64,000 nt of DNA from Halopenitus persicus (GTDB lineage: Archaea > Halobacteriota > Halobacteria > Halobacteriales > Haloferacaceae). The DNA is taken from NCBI RefSeq assembly GCF_002355635.1, contig NZ_AP017558.1, positions 744,001-808,000 of the forward strand. The letters are read 5' to 3'. The translations under genes were made by a program, and so were the position numbers. Below, piece by piece: positions 27,788 through 37,266 of this stretch (the first letter of the stretch is position 1; every line of letters begins with the position of its first letter). The notes below the pieces were generated by a model, which saw only the letters and a program-made list of their open reading frames with translations, did no database searches and was not told the origin of the DNA.

Positions 27788-27959
27788 GAATGGCGAACGG
27801 TCGAGGGCGTGGTCGAACCCCACGGCGGCGCCCCGAGCGCCCGCCTCGACCGCCGTGGGAAGCCGGTCAGGTCACGGGGCGACTGGGTCGCTTTCGCGGA
27901 TAAACTTCCGGCTGGGGAGTTGCAGTGGTCGTTCGCAGAGCTACGTCCGGTCGAGGGAG

Positions 27960-29204
27960 CTACGCCTCGTTCTCCAGCACGAACTCGGCCAGCGTGGGCA
28001 CGAAGGTGCCGATGTCGGTCACCATCCCGACGGCCTGCGCGGAGCCGCGGTCGAGCAGTTGGGTGACCGTCGCGGGGTTGATGTCGACGCAGACGGTCTT
28101 CGTCGTCGAGGGGAGACAGTTGCCGACGGCGACGGAATGTAAGAGGGTGGCGAGCATCAACACGAGATCGGCCTCGCGCGCCTGCTCGCGGATGGCATCC
28201 TGTGCCTCCACGGCGTCGGTGATCGTGTCCGGGAGGGGCCCGTCGTCGCGGATCGATCCGGCGAGGACGTAGGGAACGTCGTTTCGAACGCACTCGTACA
28301 TCACGCCCTCGGTGATGACGCCGGATTCGACGGCGGCCTCGATCCCGCCGGCCCGGATCACCTCGGAGATCGACCAGATGTGGTGTTTGTGTCCCTTCCG
28401 CGGGTGCTCCAGCGTCTCGACGTTCATCCCGAGCGAGGTGCCGTAGATCGACCGCTCGAGGTCGTGGGTCGCGAAGCCGTTTCCGGCGGAGATCGCGTCG
28501 ACGTAGCCTTCCCTGACGAGTTCCGCGAGCGCGTCGCCGGCTCCCGAATGAATGACCGCGGGGCCGGCGACGACGAGCACGTTGCCGCCGTTGGATTTGG
28601 TCTCCGCGACCTCCTCGGCGACCTGCCGGATCGTGGACTCCGAGGGCCGCTCGGCGGAGATGCCGCCCTGCATGAACCCGAACGGACCGTCGGATCCGCG
28701 CGGCCGCTCCGGCGGCTTAACGCGAATTCCCGACTCGTCGGTCGCGACGAGGTCACCCTCGTCGATCGCGTTGAGGACCTTGGTGTACGCCCGCGGTCCG
28801 CCGTCGTGGCCGCCCTCGGGCTCGACGACCAGCGCGCAGTCCATCTCGATGTGCTCGACGGGGATCCACTCGTCCTCGTAGCGGACCTCGGTCGGGTGGT
28901 TCGTCGTCGAGTAGAATCCCGGCGGGACGACCTGGTCCGCGGGCGCGGGTTCGAGGGTAACGTTCGGCGGATTCCGTAACACCGCGCCGTTCTGGTGGAG
29001 TTCGTGGAGGATCTCCTGCAGCGTCGCCTCGTCGTCGGCCGAGACCGACAGTCGACAGTAGGAGGGCTCGTCCTCGTTCTTCCCGACGTCAAATTCCTCG
29101 ACCTCGAAGGACCCGTCGAGGTCCATCACAGCGGTGAAACACTGCTGCATCCGGCCCGAGTCGATGATGTGGCCCTCGAGTTCGACGGTCCGCGTGGCGC
29201 TCAT
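27960..29204 (-). CDS. TIGR00300/LOR-SDH family protein, possible ornithine cyclodeaminase
   Basis: 414 residues. The N-terminal ~110 residues are the LOR/SDH conserved region (VELEGHIIDSGRMQQCF). The rest is a Rossmann-like domain with LVVAGPAVIHSGAGDALAELV and a conserved GMNVETLEHPRKGHKHHI segment. Archaeal-type ornithine cyclodeaminases and the C-terminal part of cyanobacterial AgrE/ArgZ belong to this family, so conversion of ornithine to proline is a reasonable guess. It stands alone, convergent with a gene-free 172-base gap on one side and divergent from purC on the other. Confidence 0.8.
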   Translation of the reverse strand: MSATRTVELEGHIIDSGRMQQCFTAVMDLDGSFEVEEFDVGKNEDEPSYCRLSVSADDEATLQEILHELHQNGAVLRNPPNVTLEPAPADQVVPPGFYSTTNHPTEVRYEDEWIPVEHIEMDCALVVEPEGGHDGGPRAYTKVLNAIDEGDLVATDESGIRVKPPERPRGSDGPFGFMQGGISAERPSESTIRQVAEEVAETKSNGGNVLVVAGPAVIHSGAGDALAELVREGYVDAISAGNGFATHDLERSIYGTSLGMNVETLEHPRKGHKHHIWSISEVIRAGGIEAAVESGVITEGVMYECVRNDVPYVLAGSIRDDGPLPDTITDAVEAQDAIREQAREADLVLMLATLLHSVAVGNCLPSTTKTVCVDINPATVTQLLDRGSAQAVGMVTDIGTFVPTLAEFVLENEA

Positions 29205-29337
29205 ACCCGACTCTTACGCTCGGGAGCAAGGAGGGTTTCGCCTCGTCAGGACGGCCCTCGTCCGCGTGACCCGCGACGCCGTGAGGGATCGCCCGGACAC
29301 TGAAAGATTCATTGGGGCTGCCCCCGCGCTGTGAGGT

Positions 29338-30417
29338 ATGACGAGTGTCAAGGAGTTCCGCGTCGCGGAGCCGGCGACGGCCGACGCCCTCGGGCGCGGG
29401 CGGTTCGTCTTCACCGACGCGTACTCCGTCTTCGACTGGGGGCGGATGCCCGACCCGATCCCGCGAAAGGGCGCGAGCCTCTGTACGATGGGCGCGTACA
29501 ACTTCGAACGCCTCGAGGCGGCGGGGGTCCCGACGCACTACCGCGGCGTCGTGGATCCGGATGCCGAGAGGACGGGCGCCGAGGGACCGGACGCGGACCG
29601 CGCAGTCCCCGAGGACGCGATCGTCGACCTCGAGGCGGCGTCGGCACCGCCGACGGAGATGGCGATCGAATTGACCCAGGTTCCCGATCTTCCGTATCTC
29701 GGCGGCGGCGACGGGTACGATTACGAGGCCTACCACGAGGCGGCCGACGGAAACTATCTGATCCCGCTGGAGGTCGTCTTCCGGAACACGGTCCCGATCG
29801 GGTCGAGCCTCCGCGACCGTCGCGATCCGGGCGACGTCGGACTCACGGTCGCGGAATGGCCAGATGAGGCGATCGAGCTCCCCGAGCCGGTCGTGGAGTT
29901 CTCGACGAAATACGAGGAGAAGGACCGCTACCTGACCCGCGAGGAGGCCGACCGGATCGCGGGCGTCGCGTCGATCGCGGATCTCGAGTCGATCGCGCTC
30001 GCAGTCAACCGCGTCGTGACCGAGCGTGCCGAGGACGCCGGGTTCGACCACGAGGACGGAAAGATCGAGTGTCTGTACGTCGACGGTGAGATCCGCGTCG
30101 CGGACGTGGTCGGCACGTTCGACGAGAACCGGTTCGCCTACGATGGCCAGGAGGTCTCCAAGGAGGTCGTCCGGCAGTGGTACAAGCGCAACGACCCCGA
30201 GTGGGTCGCGGCGGTCTCGGCGGCCAAGGAGACGGTCGCGGAGCGGGACGTCGCCGACTGGCGCACGCTCTGTACGGACGATCCCGTCCAGCTCCCGGAC
30301 CGCGTCCTCGAGGCGGTGTCGGCGATGTACGCGGCCGGCGCGAACGCCTACACCGGACGCGACCTGTTCGATGCGCCGGCGATCGACGAGGCGGTCGACG
30401 GCGTTCGCGATCTCTGA
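29338..30417 (+). CDS. purC: Phosphoribosylaminoimidazole-succinocarboxamide synthase
   Basis: 359 residues, longer than the ~240-residue bacterial enzyme but similar to haloarchaeal PurC. SAICAR synthetase features include [17 protein letters not shown] at the N-terminus, the [17 protein letters not shown] substrate loop, and [19 protein letters not shown]. It couples CAIR with aspartate using ATP in purine synthesis. A formyltetrahydrofolate deformylase gene, also relevant to purine one-carbon supply, is immediately downstream on the opposite strand. A 20-bp duplication (GAGCGAAAGCGG-type, copies at 30424 and 30444) follows the stop. Confidence 0.94.
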   Translation: MTSVKEFRVAEPATADALGRGRFVFTDAYSVFDWGRMPDPIPRKGASLCTMGAYNFERLEAAGVPTHYRGVVDPDAERTGAEGPDADRAVPEDAIVDLEAASAPPTEMAIELTQVPDLPYLGGGDGYDYEAYHEAADGNYLIPLEVVFRNTVPIGSSLRDRRDPGDVGLTVAEWPDEAIELPEPVVEFSTKYEEKDRYLTREEADRIAGVASIADLESIALAVNRVVTERAEDAGFDHEDGKIECLYVDGEIRVADVVGTFDENRFAYDGQEVSKEVVRQWYKRNDPEWVAAVSAAKETVAERDVADWRTLCTDDPVQLPDRVLEAVSAMYAAGANAYTGRDLFDAPAIDEAVDGVRDL

Positions 30418-30533
30418 GCTCGTCGAGCGAAAGCGGAACGGGCCGAGCGAAAGCGGCACGAGCCGAACCGACTCGGACTGAATCGGGTCGGGAGCACGAC
30501 TCCACCGTCCCCGCTGCGTCCGCCACTGGCGCC

Positions 30534-31607
30534 TCAGTCGTCGCTCGGCGTCGGCGCGTCGACGGGGTCTTCCGCGAGGGGTTCGCCGTCGACCGGTGAC
30601 TCGGGATTCGCCTCTCGGGCCGGCTCCGGGAGACCGAGCTGTACGTCGGCGATCGTGTCGGCGCCCGCGTTGGCGGCCGTGGTCGACCCGGCCGTTGTGG
30701 TCGCACCGGCGTCCACCTCGTCACCGGATTCCGACCCGAACTCGGACCGCAGGTGAACGCGACCCTTGTGGATCGTGACCGCGTCCGCGAGGTGAAGGCG
30801 GACGGCCTCCAGGAGGACCTCGGCCTCGAGCGGTTGCCCGCGACGTTTGATCGTCTCCACGTCCGCGCCGTCGGGGACGTCGAAGGCGCGCTGGGCGATC
30901 GTCGGTCCCTGGTCGAGGTCGGTCGTCACGTAGTGGGCGGTGACGCCGGCGATCCGGACGCCCGCCTCCTTGGCCTGCCGGTACGCCTGCGCGCCGGGGA
31001 ACGCCGGCAGCAGGGAGGGATGAACGTTGATGATCCGGCCTTCGTACCGGAAGACGACCTCCGGCGAGAGGATGCGCATATAGCGGGCGAGGACGACGAG
31101 GTCGACGTCGTACTCCGCGAGCAGGTCGAGCAGCCGGTCCTCGTCGGGCGAGCCGTTGCCGTCGCCGACGTCGTAGAACGGTTTGTCGTACCGCTCCGCG
31201 AGACCGCGAAGGTCGCCGCGATTCCCGATCACGACCGGGATCTCGACGTCCGCGTCGCCATCGACGAGTTCGCCGTTGGCCTCTGCTTCGAGCAGTTCCT
31301 CCGGGGCGTGCGTCTCCTTGGTCACGAGCAGCGCGACCCGGCGGGCGGTGCGGTCGCTCGGGAACCGGACCTGCACCTCGACGTCGAGCTCACGGCCGAG
31401 GTCGGCAAGCGTCCGGCGGAGCTCGTCGCGGGAGGTCTCGAGGCCGGTCGCGTCGACCCGCATCGTCATCCGGAAGACGCCCTCGCGAACGGCCTGGTCG
31501 AGGTCCTCGATGTTGACCCCGCGCTCGAACAACACCGTGGTGGTCCGGGCGATGAGTCCGGTCTCGTCTCCACCGATGACCGTGATCTCGGTGAGGTCGC
31601 GGGTCAT
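30534..31607 (-). CDS. purU: Formyltetrahydrofolate deformylase
   Basis: 357 residues. An ACT domain (residues 1-80, TRDLTEITVIGGDETGL at the start) is followed by a formyltransferase domain to about residue 280, with the characteristic NVHPSLLPAFPGAQAYRQA and the AGVTAHYVTTDLDQGPTI motif. It releases formate from 10-formyl-tetrahydrofolate, which can feed ATP-dependent formate steps of purine synthesis. About 75 acidic, low-complexity residues follow at the C-terminus, not present in typical PurU. The start at 31607 is set by the family N-terminus. Confidence 0.9.
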   Translation of the reverse strand: MTRDLTEITVIGGDETGLIARTTTVLFERGVNIEDLDQAVREGVFRMTMRVDATGLETSRDELRRTLADLGRELDVEVQVRFPSDRTARRVALLVTKETHAPEELLEAEANGELVDGDADVEIPVVIGNRGDLRGLAERYDKPFYDVGDGNGSPDEDRLLDLLAEYDVDLVVLARYMRILSPEVVFRYEGRIINVHPSLLPAFPGAQAYRQAKEAGVRIAGVTAHYVTTDLDQGPTIAQRAFDVPDGADVETIKRRGQPLEAEVLLEAVRLHLADAVTIHKGRVHLRSEFGSESGDEVDAGATTTAGSTTAANAGADTIADVQLGLPEPAREANPESPVDGEPLAEDPVDAPTPSDD

Positions 31608-31768
31608 ACGCCGATCACCACCGGGGAGTCGAGCGGATGCATACCGGCCCGAACGCTGCCGGCCGTTTAGCCCGTTTCGGTCGACGCAGGCATTGACCCT
31701 CGGTATCATAGGGCGAGATGTGAGCCGTGACCGACCCATTTTTGAGCGTTCCCGTCCCCTGGACAGCC

Positions 31769-33052
31769 GTGACGCTCGATCCGATCCACGTGGACAACAT
31801 CGCGCGCCTCGCGTCGACCATCGCCGGCACGGTCGACGCGACCGATCGGGAGGGGCTTGCCGAGCGGGTCTGGACGGAGTGGCTCCCCGAACTCCGCCGC
31901 GACGGACGCGTGATCCTCGAGCCGGTCGACGAGCACGCGCGTCGGCGCGTCGACGTCGATGCGGTCGCGCTCGCCGAGCCCCCCTTCGAGACGGTCCACG
32001 GGCTCGACTCGGGGACGATCAACCCCACGACGTTCAAGAACGGGCTCGTCATCGACGTCGCCCACGCCGCGATGGCCGCCGACCCGACCGACCTCGACCT
32101 CCATCGGTCGCGGACGATCGTCGCGACGGTTCACACGGCGGACACGACCGTCGACCACGACACGGACTGGGGACGTCGCGACGAGGGGTACACCCAACAG
32201 CGCGTGCTCCAGGCCCCGCCGATCAACCGGTACGCCGAGGGGGTCGTCCACGCGCTCGCGCTGTATCTCGCCGAGAGCAAACACGCCCTCGACCACGCCA
32301 ACACGGTCACGGACCTGCTCGTGCTCGACGGCCCCATCTATCCCAAGGAGCTGTTCACCTGGGTCGACCGCGACCCCGAGCTGGGCGACCTGGCCCGGGA
32401 GGCGAAGCCCCGGTCGGTCGTCGAGAACTACGTCCGGCTGGTGGAGACGTGCATCGAGTCCGGGACGCCGATCGCGGGGTTCGTAAAGAATCCCTCAGGG
32501 CGAGCGATCACGCGGACGCTCGCGAACGCGGGCGTGGAGGCTCCCTGGCCGGACGACGCCGCGCTGTTCACCCGGTTGCTCGAACGACGCACCGACGCGA
32601 CGGATGGGACCGGTTCGGCGCCCGGCGCCGCCCGCCGCGGCGAGCGCGTGACTGACGAGCTCACGGCGACCACGTGGTTCCGCAGCCGCGGCGGGACCGA
32701 CCGTCACGTCGCCGCCGACGGCGACGCGCTGGGCGTCGAGCGGCGGCTCGATCCGGAACTCTACGAGCCGACGTTCCTCGTGATATACGACCCGCGAACC
32801 GACGTCACCTACAAGCTCGAGGCGCCGTACGCGTTCACCCGGGATCCCGACACGCGACGGGCGCTGACGACGCAGGTCCTCGCCGAGGTGGCCGCCGAGC
32901 GGGGCCCGCCGACGGCGGTCGCGAAGGCCGACTCGCTGGCCCGGATCGGGACGGCCGAGACGGCCTCCATCCGCCGGAAGTTCGAGGAGCAGTTCGACAC
33001 GGACCGGTTGCGGTCCTACGACGACGTCCGGTGGCCCGACGTCGAGGGATGA
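31769..33052 (+). CDS. nurA: DNA repair nuclease NurA
   Basis: 427 residues. The NurA RNase H-like core includes the metal-binding Asp in VHGLDSGTINPTTFKNGLVID, the VLDGPIYPKELF strand-Asp, and VAGFVKNP; the last conserved motif ends the protein. NurA is a 5'-3' exonuclease that works with the HerA translocase in double-strand-break repair. herA is not visible here. The GTG at 31769 is preferred over GTG 31727: a TATA-like CATTTTTGAG lies about 26 nt upstream and the extra residues lack family support. Confidence 0.9.
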   Translation: MTLDPIHVDNIARLASTIAGTVDATDREGLAERVWTEWLPELRRDGRVILEPVDEHARRRVDVDAVALAEPPFETVHGLDSGTINPTTFKNGLVIDVAHAAMAADPTDLDLHRSRTIVATVHTADTTVDHDTDWGRRDEGYTQQRVLQAPPINRYAEGVVHALALYLAESKHALDHANTVTDLLVLDGPIYPKELFTWVDRDPELGDLAREAKPRSVVENYVRLVETCIESGTPIAGFVKNPSGRAITRTLANAGVEAPWPDDAALFTRLLERRTDATDGTGSAPGAARRGERVTDELTATTWFRSRGGTDRHVAADGDALGVERRLDPELYEPTFLVIYDPRTDVTYKLEAPYAFTRDPDTRRALTTQVLAEVAAERGPPTAVAKADSLARIGTAETASIRRKFEEQFDTDRLRSYDDVRWPDVEG

Positions 33053-33068
33053 TCGAGGGTGATCCCGA

Positions 33069-33806
33069 TCAAGCCACCTGCGAGACGTACTGGATCGCGT
33101 AGATCGCGCCGTTGTAGAGCCCGTGGACCAGACACGGCAGGATCACGTTGTCGGTCCGTTCGTAGAGGTATCCGAGCACGCAGCCGAGCCCGGCGGCGAC
33201 GACCGCGTACAGCGCCGCCTCGCCGACGGCGCCCACGACCGCGGGCACGTGGATCGCCCCGAAGATCGCGCTCGCAGCCAGGATCGAGGGCCACGGTCCC
33301 CACGATCTGCGGAACAACCCCTGGACCGCGCCGCGGAACAGCAGCTCCTCGCCGGGGCCGACGAACAGGATCGAGACGGCGATCATGTAGAGGAAGTAGG
33401 TGGGGTCCGACTGCCCCGCCAGGATGGCCTGGTTCTCGCCGGTCGAGACGCCGATCTGGTCGAAGACGAAGAGCGCGGCGAACTGGATCGCGAGCAGAAC
33501 GACGGTCCCGGCGGCGACGATCGCCGCGCCGCGGACGTCGAGCCGACCGACTCCGATGAGGTCCCAGTCATCGGTGATCGCGAGGTAGCCGCCGACGGCG
33601 GCCCCGAACCCGACGAACTGGAAGACGGTTCGGACGACGGTCTCCGCCCAGCCGTCGGCCGCGACCAGTCCCGCTCCGACGACGAGGTCCGTGAAGGGTT
33701 GGGTGATCGCGGTCGAGACGAGCAGCGCCCCGAACACGACCAGAAGCCCCTGCCCGAGCGTCCACGCGTGCTCGCCGTACTCGACGATCGCCGGTCGGCG
33801 GGTCAT
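33069..33806 (-). CDS. CPBP-family intramembrane metalloprotease
   Basis: 245 residues, about seven or eight hydrophobic segments. CAAX/Abi motifs are intact: EELLFRG (EExxxR), FGAIHVP, and LVHGLYN. The family includes prenyl-protein endopeptidases; in haloarchaea the roles are mostly unknown. Convergent with nurA and leaving only 16 bases between stops. Confidence 0.88.
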   Translation of the reverse strand: MTRRPAIVEYGEHAWTLGQGLLVVFGALLVSTAITQPFTDLVVGAGLVAADGWAETVVRTVFQFVGFGAAVGGYLAITDDWDLIGVGRLDVRGAAIVAAGTVVLLAIQFAALFVFDQIGVSTGENQAILAGQSDPTYFLYMIAVSILFVGPGEELLFRGAVQGLFRRSWGPWPSILAASAIFGAIHVPAVVGAVGEAALYAVVAAGLGCVLGYLYERTDNVILPCLVHGLYNGAIYAIQYVSQVA

Positions 33807-33886
33807 CGACCGACGGTAGAACGGGGCGTCCTATAGGCACACCGGAAACTGGGCGCGACCGGTGGGTGGAATACGACACCGGCAGG

Positions 33887-33938
33887 ATTGGAGACTGCCG
33901 TCAGAATTGGAGACTGCCGTCAGAATTGGAGACTGCCG
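33887..33938. repeat. 19-bp tandem repeat, two full copies and a partial
   Basis: TCAGAATTGGAGACTGCCG occurs at 33901 and 33920, preceded by a 14-base partial copy from 33887. It lies in the 169-base gap between the CPBP protease and pgi genes. Confidence 0.92.
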
Positions 33939-33975
33939 ACGCGGCGTATCCGGGGATCGGGCGTCGAGCCCAGCC

Positions 33976-35271
33976 TCACCGATCGCCGGAGACGACGAGT
34001 TCCCGCTTGTCCGAGACCGCGTCGGCCTCGGCGAAGTCGCCGCCGCCGAGGAGCCCGCGGGCGGCTCGCTTGCCCCACTCGACGGCCGGCTGGGTGAACG
34101 TCTCGACGGTCGCGAGCTCGCCGTAGAGGACGCAGGCCGCCTCCATCCCGTAGAGGAGTTCCCCGAGCGAGCGCTCGTCGACGCGGTCGATCTCGATCCG
34201 GACGTTGGGCCGGTCGGCGGCGGCCAGGCTCGCCTCGGTCGCCTCGAACTCCGCGTCGAGCAGGCCACCAAGCGAGCCGCCGCCGAGGTAGGCCAATCCC
34301 GAAAGATCCGTCTCGGGGATGGCGACGTCGGCGCGCTCCCGCGGGCGCACGAGCGTGACGAGCTTGTCACGCGGTCCGGCACGGTAGAGCTGCAGTTGGG
34401 AGTGCTGGTCGGTCGCGCCAAGCGCGCGGGCGGGCGTCTGTCCCACGCCGTCCTTTCCGAGGCTCTCGGCCCACAGCTGTGCGAACCACTCGGCGAACGT
34501 CTCGAGCGACTCGGCGTAGGGCAACAGCACGTTCGTCAGCGCTCCGCGCTCCGCCAGCGCGTACGAGACCGCGCCGTACGCGTACGCGGGCGTGTCGTAC
34601 AGCGACCCGGAAAGACTCGCTCTCCCCTCCGCGCCCCCGCGAAGGATCGCCTCGACGTCGTGACCCTGGAGCGCGGCCACCGCAAGCCCGACCGTCGAGA
34701 GCACCGAGAAGCGCCCGGGAACGCCCGCCGGCACGTCGAGCGCGGGGAGATCGTGGCGCTCCGCGAGCCGCCGGAGGTTCCCCTCCGGCCCGGTCGTGAC
34801 GAGCGTGCGCTCGGTCCAGTCGACGCCGGCCCGATCCATCGCCTCGCGGACGACGAGGAAGTTCGCGAGCGTCTCGGCGGTCGTACCGGAGTTCGAGACC
34901 ACGTTGACGACCGTCTCCTCGAGCGGAAGCTCCGCGAGCAGTCGCTCCGTGTGGTCAGGGTCGACGTTGTCGAGGAAGTAGGCGTCCACGTCCGACTCGA
35001 GCGCGTTCGCGAGCGTCGCGGCGCCCAGCGCGCTGCCGCCGATCCCGACGGTGACGACCGCCTCGGGGTCCTCGAACCCCGACACCGCCGTCCGGATCGC
35101 GTCCGGGTCCGCCGTCTCCGGAAGCGTGAGGGCCGCGTATCCGAACTCCTCGGCCGCCATCCCGTCGGCGATGGTCTCGTGTGCGTCCGCGACCCGGCCG
35201 TCGAGCCGGTCGAGATACTCCGTCGTCACGCCCGGCGTCGTGCCGAGCGCGTTGCCGATGTCGACGTCCAT
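33976..35271 (-). CDS. pgi: Glucose-6-phosphate isomerase
   Basis: 431 residues, SIS-type PGI. The signatures are VTVGIGGSALGAATLA, VSNSGTTAETLANF, and AQLWAESLGKDGVGQTP. It interconverts glucose-6-phosphate and fructose-6-phosphate. In haloarchaea, which use a semi-phosphorylative Entner-Doudoroff route, it is mainly gluconeogenic. Upstream on the same strand lies a GNAT gene, 24 bases away. Confidence 0.95.
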   Translation of the reverse strand: MDVDIGNALGTTPGVTTEYLDRLDGRVADAHETIADGMAAEEFGYAALTLPETADPDAIRTAVSGFEDPEAVVTVGIGGSALGAATLANALESDVDAYFLDNVDPDHTERLLAELPLEETVVNVVSNSGTTAETLANFLVVREAMDRAGVDWTERTLVTTGPEGNLRRLAERHDLPALDVPAGVPGRFSVLSTVGLAVAALQGHDVEAILRGGAEGRASLSGSLYDTPAYAYGAVSYALAERGALTNVLLPYAESLETFAEWFAQLWAESLGKDGVGQTPARALGATDQHSQLQLYRAGPRDKLVTLVRPRERADVAIPETDLSGLAYLGGGSLGGLLDAEFEATEASLAAADRPNVRIEIDRVDERSLGELLYGMEAACVLYGELATVETFTQPAVEWGKRAARGLLGGGDFAEADAVSDKRELVVSGDR

Positions 35272-35295
35272 ACCGGACGACCGGGCGAACCGGAC

Positions 35296-35955
35296 TTAGG
35301 GGTTGCCGTCTCCGTCCGTCGCGCGGTCGGGACCCAGGAGCGCCCGCAGCTCGGCGGTTCCGACGAGGTCGGCGAACGGCATCGGCGGATCGGGGTCCGC
35401 GGGCTGCTCCCCGAGCGTCCGGTACCACCACCTGACGTCGTGCCACTCGCCGCGTTTGTAGCCGACGGACGGGAACGTCCCGACCGGGTCGAAGCCGAAC
35501 CGTTCGTGGAGGGCGACGCTCGCCGGGTTCGGCAGGGTGGTGGCGGCGTAGACGTTGACGAACCCCTGCGCGCGAAGGACACCGAAGAGGGCCGCGTACA
35601 GCGTCGATCCGACGCCTGAGCCGCGGTGCCCGTCGGCGACGTACACCGAGGGTTCGACCGTCCACCGGTAGGCCGCCGTCCCACGGAGCCGGCTCGCCGA
35701 CGCGTAGCCGATCACGGCTCCCGACTCCGATTCGTCGACGGTTCCCGGGTCCCGTCCGCGCTCGCCGTCCTCGTCGATCCGCTCCACGACGAGCCACGGG
35801 TACGTCTCGGTCGTCCCCTCGATGTCGTCGGCGACCGCCGCCGCCGTCGGCGGGTCGGTCCTGAACGCGATCGGCGTCTCCTCGACGAACGGGGCATAGA
35901 TGTCACGGATCGCCTGCGCGTCCTCGGGCGTCGCCACGCGAACTCGGCGGGCCAT
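35296..35955 (-). CDS. GNAT N-acetyltransferase, phosphinothricin-acetyltransferase type
   Basis: 219 residues. MARRVRVATPEDAQAIRDIY and PIAFRTDPPT match the PAT/YwnH subfamily; the acetyl-CoA loop is HRGSGVGSTLYAALFG and the end is ALHERFGFDPVGTFPSVG. Such enzymes acetylate phosphinothricin or methionine sulfoximine-like amines, but the natural substrate is usually unclear. The start at 35955 matches the family N-terminus. Confidence 0.88.
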   Translation of the reverse strand: MARRVRVATPEDAQAIRDIYAPFVEETPIAFRTDPPTAAAVADDIEGTTETYPWLVVERIDEDGERGRDPGTVDESESGAVIGYASASRLRGTAAYRWTVEPSVYVADGHRGSGVGSTLYAALFGVLRAQGFVNVYAATTLPNPASVALHERFGFDPVGTFPSVGYKRGEWHDVRWWYRTLGEQPADPDPPMPFADLVGTAELRALLGPDRATDGDGNP

Positions 35956-36028
35956 CGTGGCTACGGTGGGGCCGGATTCCGGTAAAAGGATTCGCAAGCG
36001 GCGACGTGGAACGACCACCGGGGGTGAG

Positions 36029-37009
36029 TTAAATCGCGTACACCCGCGTGGTCCAGAAGTCCGCGAACGCCGCCTCGAGCGCCGGCTCGGGATCGCCGGT
36101 CGCGTCGGAAACGTCCGTCACGTCGGCCAGATCACGGATCTCGCCGAGAACGCTCCGCTCACCCACGACGATCAGGCGATCGACGTCGTCGTCGGCCGCG
36201 ATGGGTTCGAGGGCGTCCCGAGCCGCCTCGAGGTGCTCGTCGATCTGGTCGTCGCGGCGGCGCTCGAAGCGGCCCTGCGAGAAGCCGCCCTTCGAGTGGG
36301 CACCCTTCACGTCGCTCTCGAACCCCTCGTACGCGGTGCGTTCGAGGGCGTCCCCGTGAGCGTGCGAACGAGGGTTCGTCGAACCGCGTTCGAGGGCGTC
36401 CCCGTCGGCATCGGCCTCCCCGGCGTAAACCCCGACGGCGAACAGATCCGACCGAACGAGCGCGAAGCCGAACCGGCCGGTCGGGAGGAACCGGTCGCGG
36501 GGAAGATCGAAGGCGGCATCCCAGCTTGCGCTCGAGTCGGTGGGTTCGATCGGGGGGCGCAGCGCCGCGCTGACCATCCCGGAGTCGTCGGCCACGACGA
36601 GCGCGGGTGCGGCGCGGCGGACGAGCGGCGTGGCGTCGCCGAAGTGGTCGGCGACCGCTTCGGGAACGGCGTCCTCGCTCGCGACCCGCGCCGTGAGCGC
36701 GCCCTCGTTGCCGGCCTCGATCGCCGACAGGCGGCCGAGCAGGTCGCGCGTTCGTGCGCCCCGAGCATCGCTCACGCGCCGGAACTTCCGGTCCGGGCCG
36801 TCCCCGCTCGCGCGTTCGACGCGGTCCTCGAGCTCGGCGATTCGGTCCTCGAGCCGGTTGACCCGCTCCTCGGCGTCCTGCTTGGCGGTCGAGGCCGCTG
36901 CCCGTCGTTCCTGCTCGGCCTCGAGCTGCTGCTCGAGGCGGTGGTTCGACTCCTCCAGCTCCTCGATGCGTGACTTCAGTTCGGCCCGGCCGAGCAACTC
37001 GTCGAGCAT
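36029..37009 (-). CDS. Vms1/Ankzf1-family release factor (VLRF1-like)
   Basis: 326 residues. Residues 1-70 are a heptad-rich coiled coil, followed by a mixed alpha-beta domain resembling eRF1 middle domains. The conserved motif KGGFSQGRFERRR (about residues 240-252) corresponds to the catalytic loop of Vms1/Ankzf1 and related archaeal-bacterial VLRF1 proteins, with a Gln in the place of the GGQ glutamine. These proteins cleave peptidyl-tRNA on stalled or split ribosomes. A 20-base near-duplication (GCGTTCGAGGGCGTCCCCGT, at 36338 and 36389) makes two GDALERG/T stretches within the domain. An isolated gene, 183 bases from a tRNA-Lys. Confidence 0.8.
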   Translation of the reverse strand: MLDELLGRAELKSRIEELEESNHRLEQQLEAEQERRAAASTAKQDAEERVNRLEDRIAELEDRVERASGDGPDRKFRRVSDARGARTRDLLGRLSAIEAGNEGALTARVASEDAVPEAVADHFGDATPLVRRAAPALVVADDSGMVSAALRPPIEPTDSSASWDAAFDLPRDRFLPTGRFGFALVRSDLFAVGVYAGEADADGDALERGSTNPRSHAHGDALERTAYEGFESDVKGAHSKGGFSQGRFERRRDDQIDEHLEAARDALEPIAADDDVDRLIVVGERSVLGEIRDLADVTDVSDATGDPEPALEAAFADFWTTRVYAI

Positions 37010-37061
37010 ACTGACACGGGCGGCGCGGGTGAACTTAAACGGTCGGCGTCGATCGCCGCGG

Positions 37062-37140
37062 GCGATGGCCGGCCGGTCACGGGATACAGGGCGGGCGATG
37101 GCCGGCCGGTCACGGGATACAGGGCGGGCGATCGGCCGGG
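37062..37140. repeat. 33-bp tandem repeat, two copies and a partial
   Basis: The 33-base unit beginning GCGATGGCCGGCCGGTCACG starts at 37062 and 37095; a degraded third start is at 37128. It lies between the VLRF1-like gene and tRNA-Lys, upstream of the tRNA. Confidence 0.92.
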
Positions 37141-37192
37141 CGACGGTCGTTTCCTAAACGCTTATGCGTACCCTGCCGCTAGAGTCGGGTGC

Positions 37193-37266
37193 GGGCCGGT
37201 AGCTCAGTTAGGGAGAGCGTCCGGCTTTTAACCGGACGGTCGGGGGTTCGAATCCCTCCCGGCCCG
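37193..37266 (+). tRNA. tRNA-Lys (anticodon TTT)
   Basis: The acceptor stem GGGCCGG (37193-37199) pairs with CCGGCCC (37259-37265) and base 37266 is the discriminator. The D arm has GCTC/GAGC. The anticodon loop CTTTTAA (37225-37231) puts TTT at 37227-37229, reading AAA and AAG lysine codons. The T arm is GGGGGTTCGAATCCCTC. No intron is visible. CCA is not encoded. Confidence 0.96.
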
